This document shows positions 9,254 through 18,951 of a stretch of 64,000 nt of DNA, piece after piece. The notes below the pieces were generated by a model, which saw nothing but the letters and a program-made list of their open reading frames with translations, did not search any database and had not been told where the DNA came from. The number at the start of each line of letters is the position of its first letter. Position 1 is the first letter of the stretch. The stretch is from NCBI RefSeq assembly GCF_027922165.1, contig NZ_BSFD01000009.1:1-64000 (forward strand). The letters run 5' to 3'. A program made the position numbers and the translations under genes. This stretch comes from Brevundimonas intermedia (GTDB lineage Bacteria > Pseudomonadota > Alphaproteobacteria > Caulobacterales > Caulobacteraceae).

Positions 9254-10198
9254 TCAGCTCGCGGTCAGCCAGGGGAGAGACTCGGCGTAGTAGGCCGCTA
9301 AACGGTCCCAGGCAGCATCATCCGACCAGCCGATCGGCGGCGCCAGGCGATCCGAATTCAGACGGATCATCGGCTCATCAAAGTTAATCTGCTCTCCCAG
9401 TTCCAGCTTGCATTCAAGACCCAATCTCGGCCGCATGGCGGCTGCGAAACGCTGGGCGAAGGCGCCTTGGCTTTCCGCAAACCCGATCGGACCAATAGTT
9501 TGATCTGTCACAGACGTCACGATGTCCGCGACGAAAGCAGCATAATGCAAAGCCAAACGGTCGACGAAGATGTTGTCTCGGAGGTACGTCGGAGTATTGA
9601 CACGGGCAGTCTCTCCCTTGGCCCATGTCTGGATGAGGAAGTTACAAAAACGCGGCTCCTCCAGCACACCGAACGGGTTGGCGATGTTGAACTTGCCGAG
9701 GCGCACGCCCACACGGCGGGCCCAAAACCTTACAACCTGATAAGAAAGGCTCTTCGAAAGCCCGTAGGGTGAGAATGCCTCCAACAGGCCGTCACCCACG
9801 CCGTTGTCGTTCTCGAACACGCTGCCAGTGGCCACCACGGCACGCAGACCATTCGCTTTCATGGCCTCCAGGACAAGCGCCATATTTTTCGTGTTAGCGG
9901 CTATGGCCCCCGACACGTCAAAATCAAGGCTCTTGTAGTTGCCCACTTCGGCCGCGTGATGGCAGAGTACATCAAAAGACTCGGAGCGAGTCATGGCCAA
10001 AAAGCCGTCGTCGCCGAAGCTTATCGACTCGCGGATCTCGGCAATCGCCGCAAGCTCACGAATCCGCACGCCTCTGACGCCGTCAGAGTTACCAAGGTCG
10101 CCTCGCGTCGTGGCGACGACCTTATGGCCTGCTTCGACCAACGCCTTGGCAAACCATAAGCCCGTAAACGAGGTGCCACCGGTGAGGAGAATTTTCAC
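9254..10198 (-). CDS. NAD-dependent epimerase/dehydratase (SDR) with atypical active-site motif
   Basis: A 314-residue SDR with GGTSFTG at residues 7-13 in place of the usual GGAGFIG, TGSVFE at 124-129 in place of the S-S-x-x-VYG serine motif, and Y145-x-x-x-K149. The likely catalytic serine is S126. It overlaps the RmlC-like gene upstream by four bases. The altered motifs suggest a distinct substrate, probably the CDP- or dTDP-keto-sugar made by its neighbours, with reductase activity being as likely as epimerase activity. Confidence 0.7.
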   Translation of the reverse strand: MKILLTGGTSFTGLWFAKALVEAGHKVVATTRGDLGNSDGVRGVRIRELAAIAEIRESISFGDDGFLAMTRSESFDVLCHHAAEVGNYKSLDFDVSGAIAANTKNMALVLEAMKANGLRAVVATGSVFENDNGVGDGLLEAFSPYGLSKSLSYQVVRFWARRVGVRLGKFNIANPFGVLEEPRFCNFLIQTWAKGETARVNTPTYLRDNIFVDRLALHYAAFVADIVTSVTDQTIGPIGFAESQGAFAQRFAAAMRPRLGLECKLELGEQINFDEPMIRLNSDRLAPPIGWSDDAAWDRLAAYYAESLPWLTAS

Positions 10199-10761
10199 CC
10201 AAGGCTCCGGAATGAAGCGACCCCGTGGAATGTGGGATCGAAGTCAGGCCAAGCCGCGTCCTTCTGGGAAATCTCGACTGGCTCGATCGGCCACTCCACG
10301 CCGATCTTCGGATCACTCCAACGAATTCCGCGCTCAGCCTCAGGGGCGTAGGCGTCACTCACCATGTAGATCGCTTCAACGTCGTCTGTAAGCGTCAGGA
10401 TGGCGTGCCCAAAACCGCGGGGAACATACATTGACATACGGTTCTCGGCAGAGAGTTCCGCGCCGAACCATTTGAGATAGGTAGGAGATTGCGGACGCAG
10501 GTCCACAATCGCGTCCCAAAGCGCACCCTGGATGCAACGCACAACCTTGACTTCGGCGTGGGGCGTCATCTGATAGTGCATTCCGCGTAGGGTGCCCTTC
10601 TTGCCTGAGAGCGAGTTGTTCATCTGGACGAAATGAGAGACTAGGCCCTCCCGCGCGAACTCAGTTTCGCAAAAGGCCCGCGCAAAGAATCCGCGATCGT
10701 CGCCGCGCTTCTCCAGTTCGATTAGTCTAGCGCCCTCGAGCGGCGTTTTGTGAAAAATCAT
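10195..10761 (-). CDS. dTDP-4-dehydrorhamnose 3,5-epimerase-like cupin
   Basis: A 188-residue RmlC-family cupin. The catalytic His62 lies in TLRGMHYQ, Tyr132 in IYMVSDAY and Asp150 in SDPKIGVEWP, all at family positions. RmlC epimerises C3 and C5 of 4-keto-6-deoxy nucleotide sugars. Length is normal. It lies 9 bases downstream of an SDR gene and overlaps the next one. Because the operon starts with a cytidylyltransferase, the substrate may be a CDP-keto-sugar; ordinary RfbC activity for rhamnose is the alternative. Confidence 0.8.
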   Translation of the reverse strand: MIFHKTPLEGARLIELEKRGDDRGFFARAFCETEFAREGLVSHFVQMNNSLSGKKGTLRGMHYQMTPHAEVKVVRCIQGALWDAIVDLRPQSPTYLKWFGAELSAENRMSMYVPRGFGHAILTLTDDVEAIYMVSDAYAPEAERGIRWSDPKIGVEWPIEPVEISQKDAAWPDFDPTFHGVASFRSLG

Positions 10762-10770
10762 CTGCGGATC

Positions 10771-11823
10771 CTACTTCGCGTATGTCCAGTCGAGGTTCCG
10801 GGACAGCCGCCCGGCTTGGATATGACCTTCAAGCATCTTGAGACGCATGAACGGCGAGTTCCTGAAGTCAGGATCATCGAAGGCCATCCGCTCTAGCCCG
10901 ACAAGGAGACGATCAATGGACGCCAAAAGAGTCACTTGGGGTTGATGTTTCGGCGCTAACTCGCGGAAGAGGGAGAAATCCACCTTGTAGGATCGTTTGT
11001 CAGGCTGGGCGTCAGTGTTGATGCTCAGCTTAGTGCCCATGACCTTGTTCTGCACGGCCTCGGCAAGGTCCTTGACCTGATAGTTCCATTCATCAGAGCC
11101 GATGTTGACGCACAGGTAGGCTCCGCCATTATCTGCCGAACGATCAACGGCCCAATCTATCGCCCGGGCCATGTCCATGACGTCGATCAGCGGCCGCCAC
11201 GGACTGCCGTCCGAAAGCACGGTGATCTCGCCTTTTGCTATCGCGCAAGCGACAAAGTCGTTCAGCACTAAGTCCAGCCGAAGCCGGTCGGACATGCCGC
11301 AAGCCGTGGCGAACCGCAGGCATGTGACAATCATGCCGCCTCGATCCATTTCGACCAGAGCCTTTTCTGTGCCTACCTTCGAGCGAGCGTACGCGGTTTG
11401 AGGTGCTAGTTCGTCGGATTCACTGCGGGCCCCGCCCGGCGCGAAGCCGTAGACGCTGCAACTGGAAGCGAAGATGAAGTTCTTGACGCCTGCCGCGGCG
11501 GCCTTACGCGCGCAGGCGATACTTGCCTCCTGATTCACTTCGTGGGTGACGGCTTCATATTGGTTACCCATCGGGTCGTTCGAGATGGCGGCCAAATGCA
11601 CGACCGCGTCGACGCCTTCGAAGCAGCGGTCGGGGATGTTCCGAACATCGCCGAAATACTGCCCCGTAAGCACGTGTTCGGGCGAATCCAGCGCACCCGA
11701 CAAAGCATGAGCGAAATACCCCGTGTCGTAACCCCAAATTTCGGCCTCGGGACGAGCCTCGCGCAAGTAACGACCTACGCCAGGACCCACATAGCCCTGA
11801 TTACCAGTCACTAGGATTTTCAA
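10771..11823 (-). CDS. NAD-dependent epimerase/dehydratase (SDR)
   Basis: A 350-residue extended SDR with GNQGYVG at residues 7-13, SSCSVYG at 120-126 and Y145-x-x-x-K149. It lies 34 bases downstream of the glucose-1-phosphate cytidylyltransferase gene, so a CDP-sugar substrate is plausible. It lacks the GHTGFKGSW motif of CDP-glucose 4,6-dehydratase (RfbG), so I do not call it that enzyme. Family members with the cysteine in SSCSVYG often sit beside RfbF-type genes in surface-glycan loci. Confidence 0.75.
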   Translation of the reverse strand: MKILVTGNQGYVGPGVGRYLREARPEAEIWGYDTGYFAHALSGALDSPEHVLTGQYFGDVRNIPDRCFEGVDAVVHLAAISNDPMGNQYEAVTHEVNQEASIACARKAAAAGVKNFIFASSCSVYGFAPGGARSESDELAPQTAYARSKVGTEKALVEMDRGGMIVTCLRFATACGMSDRLRLDLVLNDFVACAIAKGEITVLSDGSPWRPLIDVMDMARAIDWAVDRSADNGGAYLCVNIGSDEWNYQVKDLAEAVQNKVMGTKLSINTDAQPDKRSYKVDFSLFRELAPKHQPQVTLLASIDRLLVGLERMAFDDPDFRNSPFMRLKMLEGHIQAGRLSRNLDWTYAK

Positions 11824-11857
11824 TTTATCGATCCTTCAGCCCACTTGAGGAGGGAGG

Positions 11858-12628
11858 TTACCAAATTTTCCATGGCGCCTTCCCGGCGCTCCATAGCTCT
11901 TCGAGATGACGTTTGTCCCGCAACGTGTCCATGGGCTGCCAAAACCCGTTGTGGAAATACACGCTCAATTGACCGTCGGCCGCCAGTTGCTCCAGGGGTT
12001 CGCGCTCCCAGACGGTGGAGTCGTCTTCGATATACTGCTCTACAGCGGGATTAAGGATGAAGAAGCCGCCGTTGATCCATCCACCGTCGCCAGTGGGTTT
12101 CTCCATGAACCCGGTTACACGCGAACCCTCGTGCGTCATCGCACCGAAGCGTCCCGGGGGCTGGGTCGCTGTCACGGTCGCCAGGCGCCCCTCCTTCTTG
12201 TGAAGTGCAATCCCCGCCGCAATGTCCACGTCGCCCACGCCGTCTCCATAAGTTAGGCAGAACGCTTCGTCGTCCCGGACATAGGGCATGATACGCTTAA
12301 TCCGCCCCCCGATCATCGTATCCTCACCTGTATCTACGAGAGTAACCTTCCATGGCTCAGCTTTGGCGTTGTGAATCGTGGTCTGGTTGGATGCAAGATC
12401 GACGGTCACGTCGCTACGATGCATATAATAATTTGTGAAGTACTCCTTGATCACGTAACCTTTGTAACCAAGACAAACAATGAATTCTGTAACGCCATGG
12501 GCACTGTACATCTTCATGATGTGCCATAAAATCGGCATTCCCCCGATTTCGACCATGGGCTTCGGACGGGTGCTGGTTTCCTCAGACAACCGTGTGCCCA
12601 GGCCGCCCGCTAAAAGAACCGCTTTCAT
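11858..12628 (-). CDS. rfbF: Glucose-1-phosphate cytidylyltransferase
   Basis: A 256-residue nucleotidyltransferase; RfbF from known O-antigen loci is 257 residues. I set the start at the ATG at 12628 because [18 protein letters not shown] must be the N-terminus; the open frame runs 71 codons further upstream without family signal. The GLGTRL loop, [10 protein letters not shown] and YGDGVGDV metal site are intact, and the tail KRHLEELW is typical. It makes CDP-glucose from glucose 1-phosphate and CTP. It heads the long minus-strand string and is divergent from the gene at 12850; the 221 bases between presumably hold both promoters, though I see no clear consensus. Confidence 0.9.
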   Translation of the reverse strand: MKAVLLAGGLGTRLSEETSTRPKPMVEIGGMPILWHIMKMYSAHGVTEFIVCLGYKGYVIKEYFTNYYMHRSDVTVDLASNQTTIHNAKAEPWKVTLVDTGEDTMIGGRIKRIMPYVRDDEAFCLTYGDGVGDVDIAAGIALHKKEGRLATVTATQPPGRFGAMTHEGSRVTGFMEKPTGDGGWINGGFFILNPAVEQYIEDDSTVWEREPLEQLAADGQLSVYFHNGFWQPMDTLRDKRHLEELWSAGKAPWKIW

Positions 12629-12849
12629 ATGTTGTCCCCTGATAGAAGCGCGCTCGTCGTAGTCGGTGGGTCTGGATGACGTCAAGTCGAAAGGATCAGG
12701 GTGAACAGCCCACCTGAGATGGCGGGCGGTGTTCATAACGGTCGACAACGAGGCCGCGTGTGATTTAGATCGTCGGACCATAGGGCAGTAATATCGGGCC
12801 GACTCAACGACTGCTTGAACGAACTTATTGTAGGGAACCAAAGGGCCTA

Positions 12850-13635
12850 ATGACCAACATCGTCGCCATGGGGCACAGCCATCTCACGCGAGTCCGATCC
12901 GCCCTTGACCATAGGAATTTGCCGCCCGCCGGAACCGGCCCAGCGGATATGGCTGCGGTCTGGCTGCACGACGTCTGGGTACACAACACCGACTACGCCG
13001 CTCTTGGCGACAGCGGGCACATTGAATTCAACGCCTACGTAATCGCTCAGGCCGAATCGCAGATCGTTGATATGGCTGATACAATTTATTGCGTTCAATT
13101 CGGCGGATCGGGACACGTGGTCTTGGGGCTCCAGCGCCTGTCGCCTGCCTTTGATTTTGTATACGCGGGCGCTCCAGATCTTCCTATTGAGCGCGGCGCC
13201 ACGGTCCTTCCTGCGGATTTGGTGTCTCGCGCGCTCGATGCACACATGGCTCCGTATATGCTCCAGCTGGAGGCCCTTCGTCGGATGATCAAACAACCGA
13301 TTGTCTGCCTGGAAACGCCACCACCGTATGAAGATGACGCCTATGTCGCGTCCCATCTCGGCAACTACATCGCACAGCCTGAGAATGTGGTTGGTGCCCC
13401 CCTGCGCCGCAAGCTATTCCTTTTACATTCTCAAAAGGTACGTGATTTTTGTCGTTCAAACGACATAGAATACATGGGGGCTCCACCCCACACCATGACT
13501 GACGACGGATACTTGGTGCGTGACGGATACGGTGAGGACGCTACGCACGCCAACGTATGGTATGGTGAGCAGGTTCTTCTTCAGATCGAAGAGCGCATTT
13601 CGCAAAAGATCGGCGCCTATACCGCTTTCGCCTGA
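12850..13635 (+). CDS. SGNH-hydrolase-like protein of unknown substrate
   Basis: A 261-residue protein with weak but positioned SGNH features: GHSHL at residues 8-12 right after the first strand (like the GDSL/GxSx block I) and D230-A-T-H233 near the C-terminus (block V, DxxH). No signal peptide is visible, so it appears cytoplasmic. It sits 19 bases upstream of the GSCFA gene and in a polysaccharide locus, which suggests an acyl transfer or deacylation step on a sugar. In GHSHL the nucleophile would be S10. The family call is by motif only. Confidence 0.6.
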   Translation: MTNIVAMGHSHLTRVRSALDHRNLPPAGTGPADMAAVWLHDVWVHNTDYAALGDSGHIEFNAYVIAQAESQIVDMADTIYCVQFGGSGHVVLGLQRLSPAFDFVYAGAPDLPIERGATVLPADLVSRALDAHMAPYMLQLEALRRMIKQPIVCLETPPPYEDDAYVASHLGNYIAQPENVVGAPLRRKLFLLHSQKVRDFCRSNDIEYMGAPPHTMTDDGYLVRDGYGEDATHANVWYGEQVLLQIEERISQKIGAYTAFA

Positions 13636-13654
13636 CAACACTTAAGGCAACCCG

Positions 13655-14740
13655 ATGACATCTCATCCCTACAAAAATCTTCCCTCGCATACGCGCTGGT
13701 ATCGGGCGGTCAGCACCATTGAGCTCAGCGCCTTTGATCCCGTCGTCGATTTTCCTTTTGTGATCGCGAGGCACGACAAGGTTGCGACTGCAGGCAGTTG
13801 CTTCGCGCAGCATATCGCTCGCCACATGAGGTTGCGTGGGTTCAGCTACTTTGTGGTTGAGCAGGGGCACTTCCTAGCGAGCGACGCGATCTTGGAAGAA
13901 TTTCAATACTCGACCTATTCCGCCCGATACGGCAACGTTTACACTTCTCGACAGCTGAAGCAGTTATTTGAACGCGCCTATGGATCAACGGCGTATGATC
14001 TGGATTCGTGGCCACTTGGCCACGGCCGATACGCCGATCCGTTTCGTCCGACAATTCAGCCCGGCGGGTTTTCATCGTTGGCGGAACTCGAAATTGATCG
14101 CGCCCAGCACTTGGCGCAGGTCCGTCGCATGTTTGAAGAGTTGGATTATTTCGTCTTTACGCTGGGGCTGACCGAATGCTGGTTTGACCGTGCGACGGGC
14201 GCGGCGCTGCCGATCTGTCCTGGTGTCAGCGGAGGCGAGTACTCCGACGATACAACAGGATTCGTCAATCTTTCAGTCGCCGAGGTCGTGGCCGACATGA
14301 AGGAGTTCTTGCAGAATCTGGCGCGGGTCAATCCTCGGGCGCGGGTGATTTTAACCGTTTCGCCCGTACCTCTGGCCGCCACAGCCATAAATCGCCATGT
14401 AGTAACATCGACGGTATATTCAAAGTCTGTTCTTAGGGTGGCGGCTGAGGAATTGACATCCGAATTTCCTCACGTCACTTACTTTCCCTCCTTTGAGATC
14501 ATCACGGCCGGACCGTCGGCCGGCCGCTATTTCGGCGAAGATAGGCGCTCGGTATTGGAAGACGGCGTAAAGCACGTAATGGGCCTGTTCTTCAAACATG
14601 CAACTGATGCCGGCGCGGTGGATGCAGCCGCGTCAACAAACGCCGAAGCATCGAGCGTGGCCGAGGGGCGAGCCTCGATCAACGCGATGAAGGAGGTGGT
14701 GCAGGTTCTGTGTGACGAGGAGCTTTTGGCGAGGGAGTAG
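13655..14740 (+). CDS. GSCFA-domain protein
   Basis: A 361-residue protein carrying the motif that names the GSCFA family at residues 47-51 (TAGSCFAQHIA). The domain covers most of the chain, with TLGLTECW and the DFHFPSYE-like segment here as VTYFPSFEI. GSCFA proteins are distant relatives of SGNH hydrolases found in polysaccharide loci; the activity is not established. An AAGG sequence lies ahead of the ATG. The last 60 residues are alanine-rich and less conserved in appearance. Its pairing with the SGNH-like gene suggests a joint role in modifying the glycan. Confidence 0.85.
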   Translation: MTSHPYKNLPSHTRWYRAVSTIELSAFDPVVDFPFVIARHDKVATAGSCFAQHIARHMRLRGFSYFVVEQGHFLASDAILEEFQYSTYSARYGNVYTSRQLKQLFERAYGSTAYDLDSWPLGHGRYADPFRPTIQPGGFSSLAELEIDRAQHLAQVRRMFEELDYFVFTLGLTECWFDRATGAALPICPGVSGGEYSDDTTGFVNLSVAEVVADMKEFLQNLARVNPRARVILTVSPVPLAATAINRHVVTSTVYSKSVLRVAAEELTSEFPHVTYFPSFEIITAGPSAGRYFGEDRRSVLEDGVKHVMGLFFKHATDAGAVDAAASTNAEASSVAEGRASINAMKEVVQVLCDEELLARE

Positions 14741-14785
14741 CTACGCAAGCGCTCCCAGCTTGCAGTCAAAGCCTCATAAGGACCC

Positions 14786-17700
14786 ATGCCCTCATCCGTT
14801 TCAAAGACAGCTATGTTTCCGCAAGGCGCCAATTCTCGAGGCCGCGTCCCTTCCGACATCCGGGATGAATTGGCCCTGCTCAACGACCAATTGATGCAGC
14901 TGACGCATCGTATCGTGGCACGCGATTCCGACTTCGTGGCCATGTTGCAGCGCCAGGCGGAACTTGAGGCCCAGGTGGAGCTGTTGTTGCGGTCAAAAGC
15001 GGGCAAGCAATTGCCGCGCCCGTTGCGCGTTCTCAAGAAGCGATTACGGCAGATGGGCCTCCTCCCAAACTTGCGACGAAGCGCCTCCATCGCGACCGGG
15101 GACGAGTACCAGGTGCTGCAAAACGCCCGTCGCCATGCCCCTCCGGAACTCCTGCCCTTCCTAAGCGAACTCGACCGCTACCAGTCTTGGTGCTTTGCCA
15201 ATGCTTTCACAGAAGTCGCGCGGCGTGATCTTGATGCAGCCCTATTGGCTGCGGGAAAGTTACCACGATTTTCAATCATCACGCCCGTCTACAACACCTC
15301 GGCCCGTCATCTGGACGAGCTTTTGGCCTCAATAATATATCAAGTCTATTCTAACTGGGAGCTTATACTGGTTGATGACGGAAGCGACTCCGCCGAGACG
15401 ATCGCAGCTCTGTCACGCATCGAAGGTCTCGATCCGCGAATCCTCGTCATACGCGAAGATGAGAACCGCGGGATAAGCCACGCCACGAATCTCGGCGTTG
15501 ATGCAGCACAAGGAGAAGTCGTCGCCTTCGTCGACCATGACGACCTGCTGACCCCCGATTGTTTGGGCGAAATCGCTCTCTATTATGCGGCTCACCCTGA
15601 GGCGGACATCGTCTACAGTGATGATGATAAGATCGACGACGAGGGGCGTCGATTTGCCCCCCAGTTCAAGCCCGACTGGTCGCCGAGCTTGCTGATGTCG
15701 TTCATGTACATGAGCCACATTTTCACGGCGCGCCGATCACTGTACGTCGCCCTCGGCGGACTAAACAGCCACTTTGACGGTGCCCAAGACTACGACTTCG
15801 CTTTACGCGCCAGTGAACATGCCCGCCATATCGGGCATGTTCCCAAGATTTTATATCATTGGCGCGCGACGCCGGGTTCCACGGCCGTATCAGGCGACGC
15901 CAAGCCGAAAAGCCTGGAGCGCGGCCGGCAGGCCGTCCAAAATGCCCTGCTTCGACGAGGGATCGATGGGCAAGCCATCATTCCCGACTGGGCCAATGCA
16001 GCCAAAGTCGGCATGTTCGAGATTGAGTTCGCGGATGATGGGCCCGCCGTCACGATTGTGATCCCGACGTTCAACAAGGCCGAACTTTTACGCGACTGTC
16101 TGAAGTCGCTACTTAAGACAACGTATCAAAACTACGACATCCTCGTAATCGATAACGGAAGTAACGAGCCTGAGGCGCTGTCACTGCTTCAGGAGGCCGC
16201 AAATGACGGCGTTCGTGTCGTGCGTATTCCGCAACGAGAAAATGGTTTCAGCTACGCCGCCCTAATGAACCAGGCGGTAGCCGAGGTGTCATCTGAATTC
16301 GTGCTGTTCTTGAACAACGACACCGTCATCCGTTCAGACAGCTGGTTAAGCCAGATGATGGGATACGCCCAAATGCAGGGCGTGGGCGCTGTCGGCGCTC
16401 GGCTCTACTTTGAAGATGGATCCATTCAGCACGCAGGCATCGTACATGGTTATAACGATGGCCTGGTCGGGCACGCTTTCAGAAGTCTTGCCCCGCACGA
16501 CTGGGGCTATATGGGTTTTGTCCGGACAGCGCGGGAATATTCTGCTGTCACCGCAGCTTGCATGTTAACTCCCCGAGCACTTTTTCTAGAACAAGCCGGC
16601 TTCGATGAAGACAACTTTGCTGTTGCATACAACGATGTTGATTATTGCTACAGGCTGATAGGCAGCGGACATCGATGTGTCTATGTTCCTACTGCTGAAC
16701 TTTTCCATCTAGAGGGCAAGACCCGATCCCGGCACGATGCCCCCGAAGAGGTGATCAATCTGCGTCGCATCTACAAGGACTGGCGGGATCCTTGGTATAA
16801 TCCTAACCTTTCTCTGGCGACGGAAAGTTTTGAACCCATTCCACGGCGTTCGCCCGGCCGCTTCCAGGGGCGGCTGCGGGTGGCCGCCATCTCCCACAAT
16901 TTGGAGCGGGAGGGGGCGCCGAACACTCTCTTTGACCTCATGGTTGGTCTCAAGCGAGCGGGGATCGTCGACCCCCTCATTCTGTCGCCACGAGACGGAC
17001 CGTTGAATGCCGATTACACAGACGAAGGCATTCCTGTCGAATTCTTCACCCCTCCCGCCGTGGGATGTCTCGACGCTAGTTTCGTGGATTTGACAGCGCG
17101 CCTCTCGCAGCGCCTAAGGCAGCTCGCCGTGGACGTTGTGGTCGTTAACACGGTGCCGATGTTCTCAGGGGTTTCGGGGGCTACCCTGGCGGGCATTCCG
17201 GCGATATGGTGCCAGCACGAAAGTGAAGCGTGGCATACATATTTCAATGCAGAAGCGCCTCGTGTCCGCTCGCGTGCCTTTGCTGCCTTTTCTCAAGCGT
17301 ATTGCGTCACGTATGTTGCGGACGCCACTCGCGAGGGCTGGGCTCCCCTTCATCTTCGGAACAATAGCCTCACCGTCCGGCACGGCATTCCGCCTGAGCG
17401 ACAGGCTGCAGAACTGGCAAAGTGGAATCGCAAGGATGCTCGTGAGCGGCTAAAGATCGCCGACCACGAAGTCGCAATCATGCTGATGGGGACCGTTTGT
17501 GATCGAAAAGGACAAATCGATCTAGTCGAGGCCGTCCGGCAACTCCCGCTTGACGTCCAGCAGAATGTCCGCGTCTTCATTGTGGGCGCGCATGTCGAAC
17601 TGACCTATCGGGACCGTCTGCTGAAGGTGCTAGGCGAAATGGCCCCCGACATGTCTGGAAGGGTGAGGCTCACCGGAGCGGTACAGGATATGTCGCTATA

Positions 17701-18073
17701 TTACGCTGCGGCGGACATCTCGATCTGCACCTCCCGCATCGAAAGCGCGCCAAGGACTTTGGTGGAATCGATGGCGTTCGGTCTCCCCATTATCTCTACG
17801 CCTGTCTTCGGCATACCGGAGATTCTTGACTTCGGTGTAAACGCTCTCTCGTATGCGCCCGGGGACTGCAAAACGCTCGCAGACCTGCTGACTCGTCTTG
17901 TTCGCGACACGGCCCTAAGGCAAGCAATGGGGACGCAAAGCCCGCTCGTCCTGAAAAGTCGCCCCGGTTACGCCGAAATGCTGGATCAATACAGCGCGCT
18001 CATCCGCGAAGCGGCCATGCTGGGCCACGACCGTCTTCCTCTTTCTTTTGAAAGTATATTATCGAGTGACTGA
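14786..18073 (+). CDS. Three-domain glycosyltransferase (GT2-GT2-GT4)
   Basis: A 1,095-residue protein. Residues 25-95 look helical and may form a coiled coil. A first GT2 domain starts at about 160 (FSIITPVYN, VDDGS at 196-200, DHDD at 250-253). A second GT2 domain starts at about 420 (VTIVIPTFNKAELLRDCL, IDNGS, FLNNDTVI). A GT4 (GT-B) domain fills about 695-1,085 (HNLEREGAPNTLFDLM, then GTVCDRKGQIDLVEAV and SMAFGLPIISTPVFGIPE). A good ribosome site (AAGGA, 5 bases from the ATG) sets the start. It should add several sugars in turn to a growing chain at the cytoplasmic face of the membrane. No membrane segment is visible. Confidence 0.88.
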   Translation: MPSSVSKTAMFPQGANSRGRVPSDIRDELALLNDQLMQLTHRIVARDSDFVAMLQRQAELEAQVELLLRSKAGKQLPRPLRVLKKRLRQMGLLPNLRRSASIATGDEYQVLQNARRHAPPELLPFLSELDRYQSWCFANAFTEVARRDLDAALLAAGKLPRFSIITPVYNTSARHLDELLASIIYQVYSNWELILVDDGSDSAETIAALSRIEGLDPRILVIREDENRGISHATNLGVDAAQGEVVAFVDHDDLLTPDCLGEIALYYAAHPEADIVYSDDDKIDDEGRRFAPQFKPDWSPSLLMSFMYMSHIFTARRSLYVALGGLNSHFDGAQDYDFALRASEHARHIGHVPKILYHWRATPGSTAVSGDAKPKSLERGRQAVQNALLRRGIDGQAIIPDWANAAKVGMFEIEFADDGPAVTIVIPTFNKAELLRDCLKSLLKTTYQNYDILVIDNGSNEPEALSLLQEAANDGVRVVRIPQRENGFSYAALMNQAVAEVSSEFVLFLNNDTVIRSDSWLSQMMGYAQMQGVGAVGARLYFEDGSIQHAGIVHGYNDGLVGHAFRSLAPHDWGYMGFVRTAREYSAVTAACMLTPRALFLEQAGFDEDNFAVAYNDVDYCYRLIGSGHRCVYVPTAELFHLEGKTRSRHDAPEEVINLRRIYKDWRDPWYNPNLSLATESFEPIPRRSPGRFQGRLRVAAISHNLEREGAPNTLFDLMVGLKRAGIVDPLILSPRDGPLNADYTDEGIPVEFFTPPAVGCLDASFVDLTARLSQRLRQLAVDVVVVNTVPMFSGVSGATLAGIPAIWCQHESEAWHTYFNAEAPRVRSRAFAAFSQAYCVTYVADATREGWAPLHLRNNSLTVRHGIPPERQAAELAKWNRKDARERLKIADHEVAIMLMGTVCDRKGQIDLVEAVRQLPLDVQQNVRVFIVGAHVELTYRDRLLKVLGEMAPDMSGRVRLTGAVQDMSLYYAAADISICTSRIESAPRTLVESMAFGLPIISTPVFGIPEILDFGVNALSYAPGDCKTLADLLTRLVRDTALRQAMGTQSPLVLKSRPGYAEMLDQYSALIREAAMLGHDRLPLSFESILSSD

Positions 18074-18944
18074 ATCCAATGCCGCTGCCGACCATTGGGA
18101 CGCAATGTATGCCTCGGCGACGCGTTCGGCCTGGACCCAGAACCCTATTGTCGCGCAAGAGGTCTATACACGCATGACAGGGCAGTCTGGCTTCTGGCTG
18201 GATTGGTTGTTCACGCAAAAGCTCCCGCCCGTGAACCGTCTGCTCGCGGTCGGGTGCGGGGACGGGGGCCACGAATTGGCCATCGCTCGCCTGAACTTCG
18301 CTCGCGAAGTGGTCGCATTTGACGCATCTCCCGTGGCCATCCAGCTCGCACGAGCGTCGGCGGAAGCTGAAGGGCTTTCAATAGACTTCTCTGTCAGGCT
18401 CTTCGAGGAATTCATCGAAGAGCCTGGGCAAGCGGATGCATTCGACGCGGTTCTATTCTCTGGCTCATTGCACCATGTCGTCGATCTTGAAGGCATGCTG
18501 ACTTCGGTAAGAAAGGTTCTCCGCCCCGGCGGTATGGTGATCGTAAATGAGTATGTCGGGGCCTGCTACCAGCTTTACCCCCGGTCTCAGGTGGACACTG
18601 TCAACAGGGTGCTCGGCCAAGTTCCTCAAGCGTTCCGGACGAGCCGCGACGAGCAGTTGCGGCTTCCAACCATGGATATGATCATCGCGAACGATCCTTC
18701 GGAGGGGGTCCGCGCGCCGCTAATACCAGTATTGTTGCCGATGTATTTCCAGCCGACCTACGAGCGCTTCGTCGGCGGAGCCTTGCTGCACCCGCTGTTC
18801 GGGCATCTGAATGCTAACAAGGTCAACGACGGGTCACCCGAGAGCGAGGCTTTGGTGTCGATGCTGATCGCGATTGAGAACGAATTGACGGCGGCAGGCT
18901 GCCTTCCAAACGACTTCATGTTCGGCCTCTATGAAAAGGCATGA
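18066..18944 (+). CDS. Class I SAM-dependent methyltransferase
   Basis: About 292 residues with a clear SAM-binding motif I (LLAVGCGDGGHE) and the later motifs FDAVLFSGSLHHV and RKVLRPGGMVIVNEY. I chose the GTG at 18066, whose GTGACTGA overlaps the upstream stop and which has a GAAAG about 11 bases before it; a TTG at 18048 in the same frame is the alternative. Translational coupling to the large glycosyltransferase suggests that it methylates the glycan or its nucleotide-sugar precursor, but the target cannot be read. Confidence 0.8.
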   Translation: MTESNAAADHWDAMYASATRSAWTQNPIVAQEVYTRMTGQSGFWLDWLFTQKLPPVNRLLAVGCGDGGHELAIARLNFAREVVAFDASPVAIQLARASAEAEGLSIDFSVRLFEEFIEEPGQADAFDAVLFSGSLHHVVDLEGMLTSVRKVLRPGGMVIVNEYVGACYQLYPRSQVDTVNRVLGQVPQAFRTSRDEQLRLPTMDMIIANDPSEGVRAPLIPVLLPMYFQPTYERFVGGALLHPLFGHLNANKVNDGSPESEALVSMLIAIENELTAAGCLPNDFMFGLYEKA

Positions 18945-18951
18945 ATCTAAG

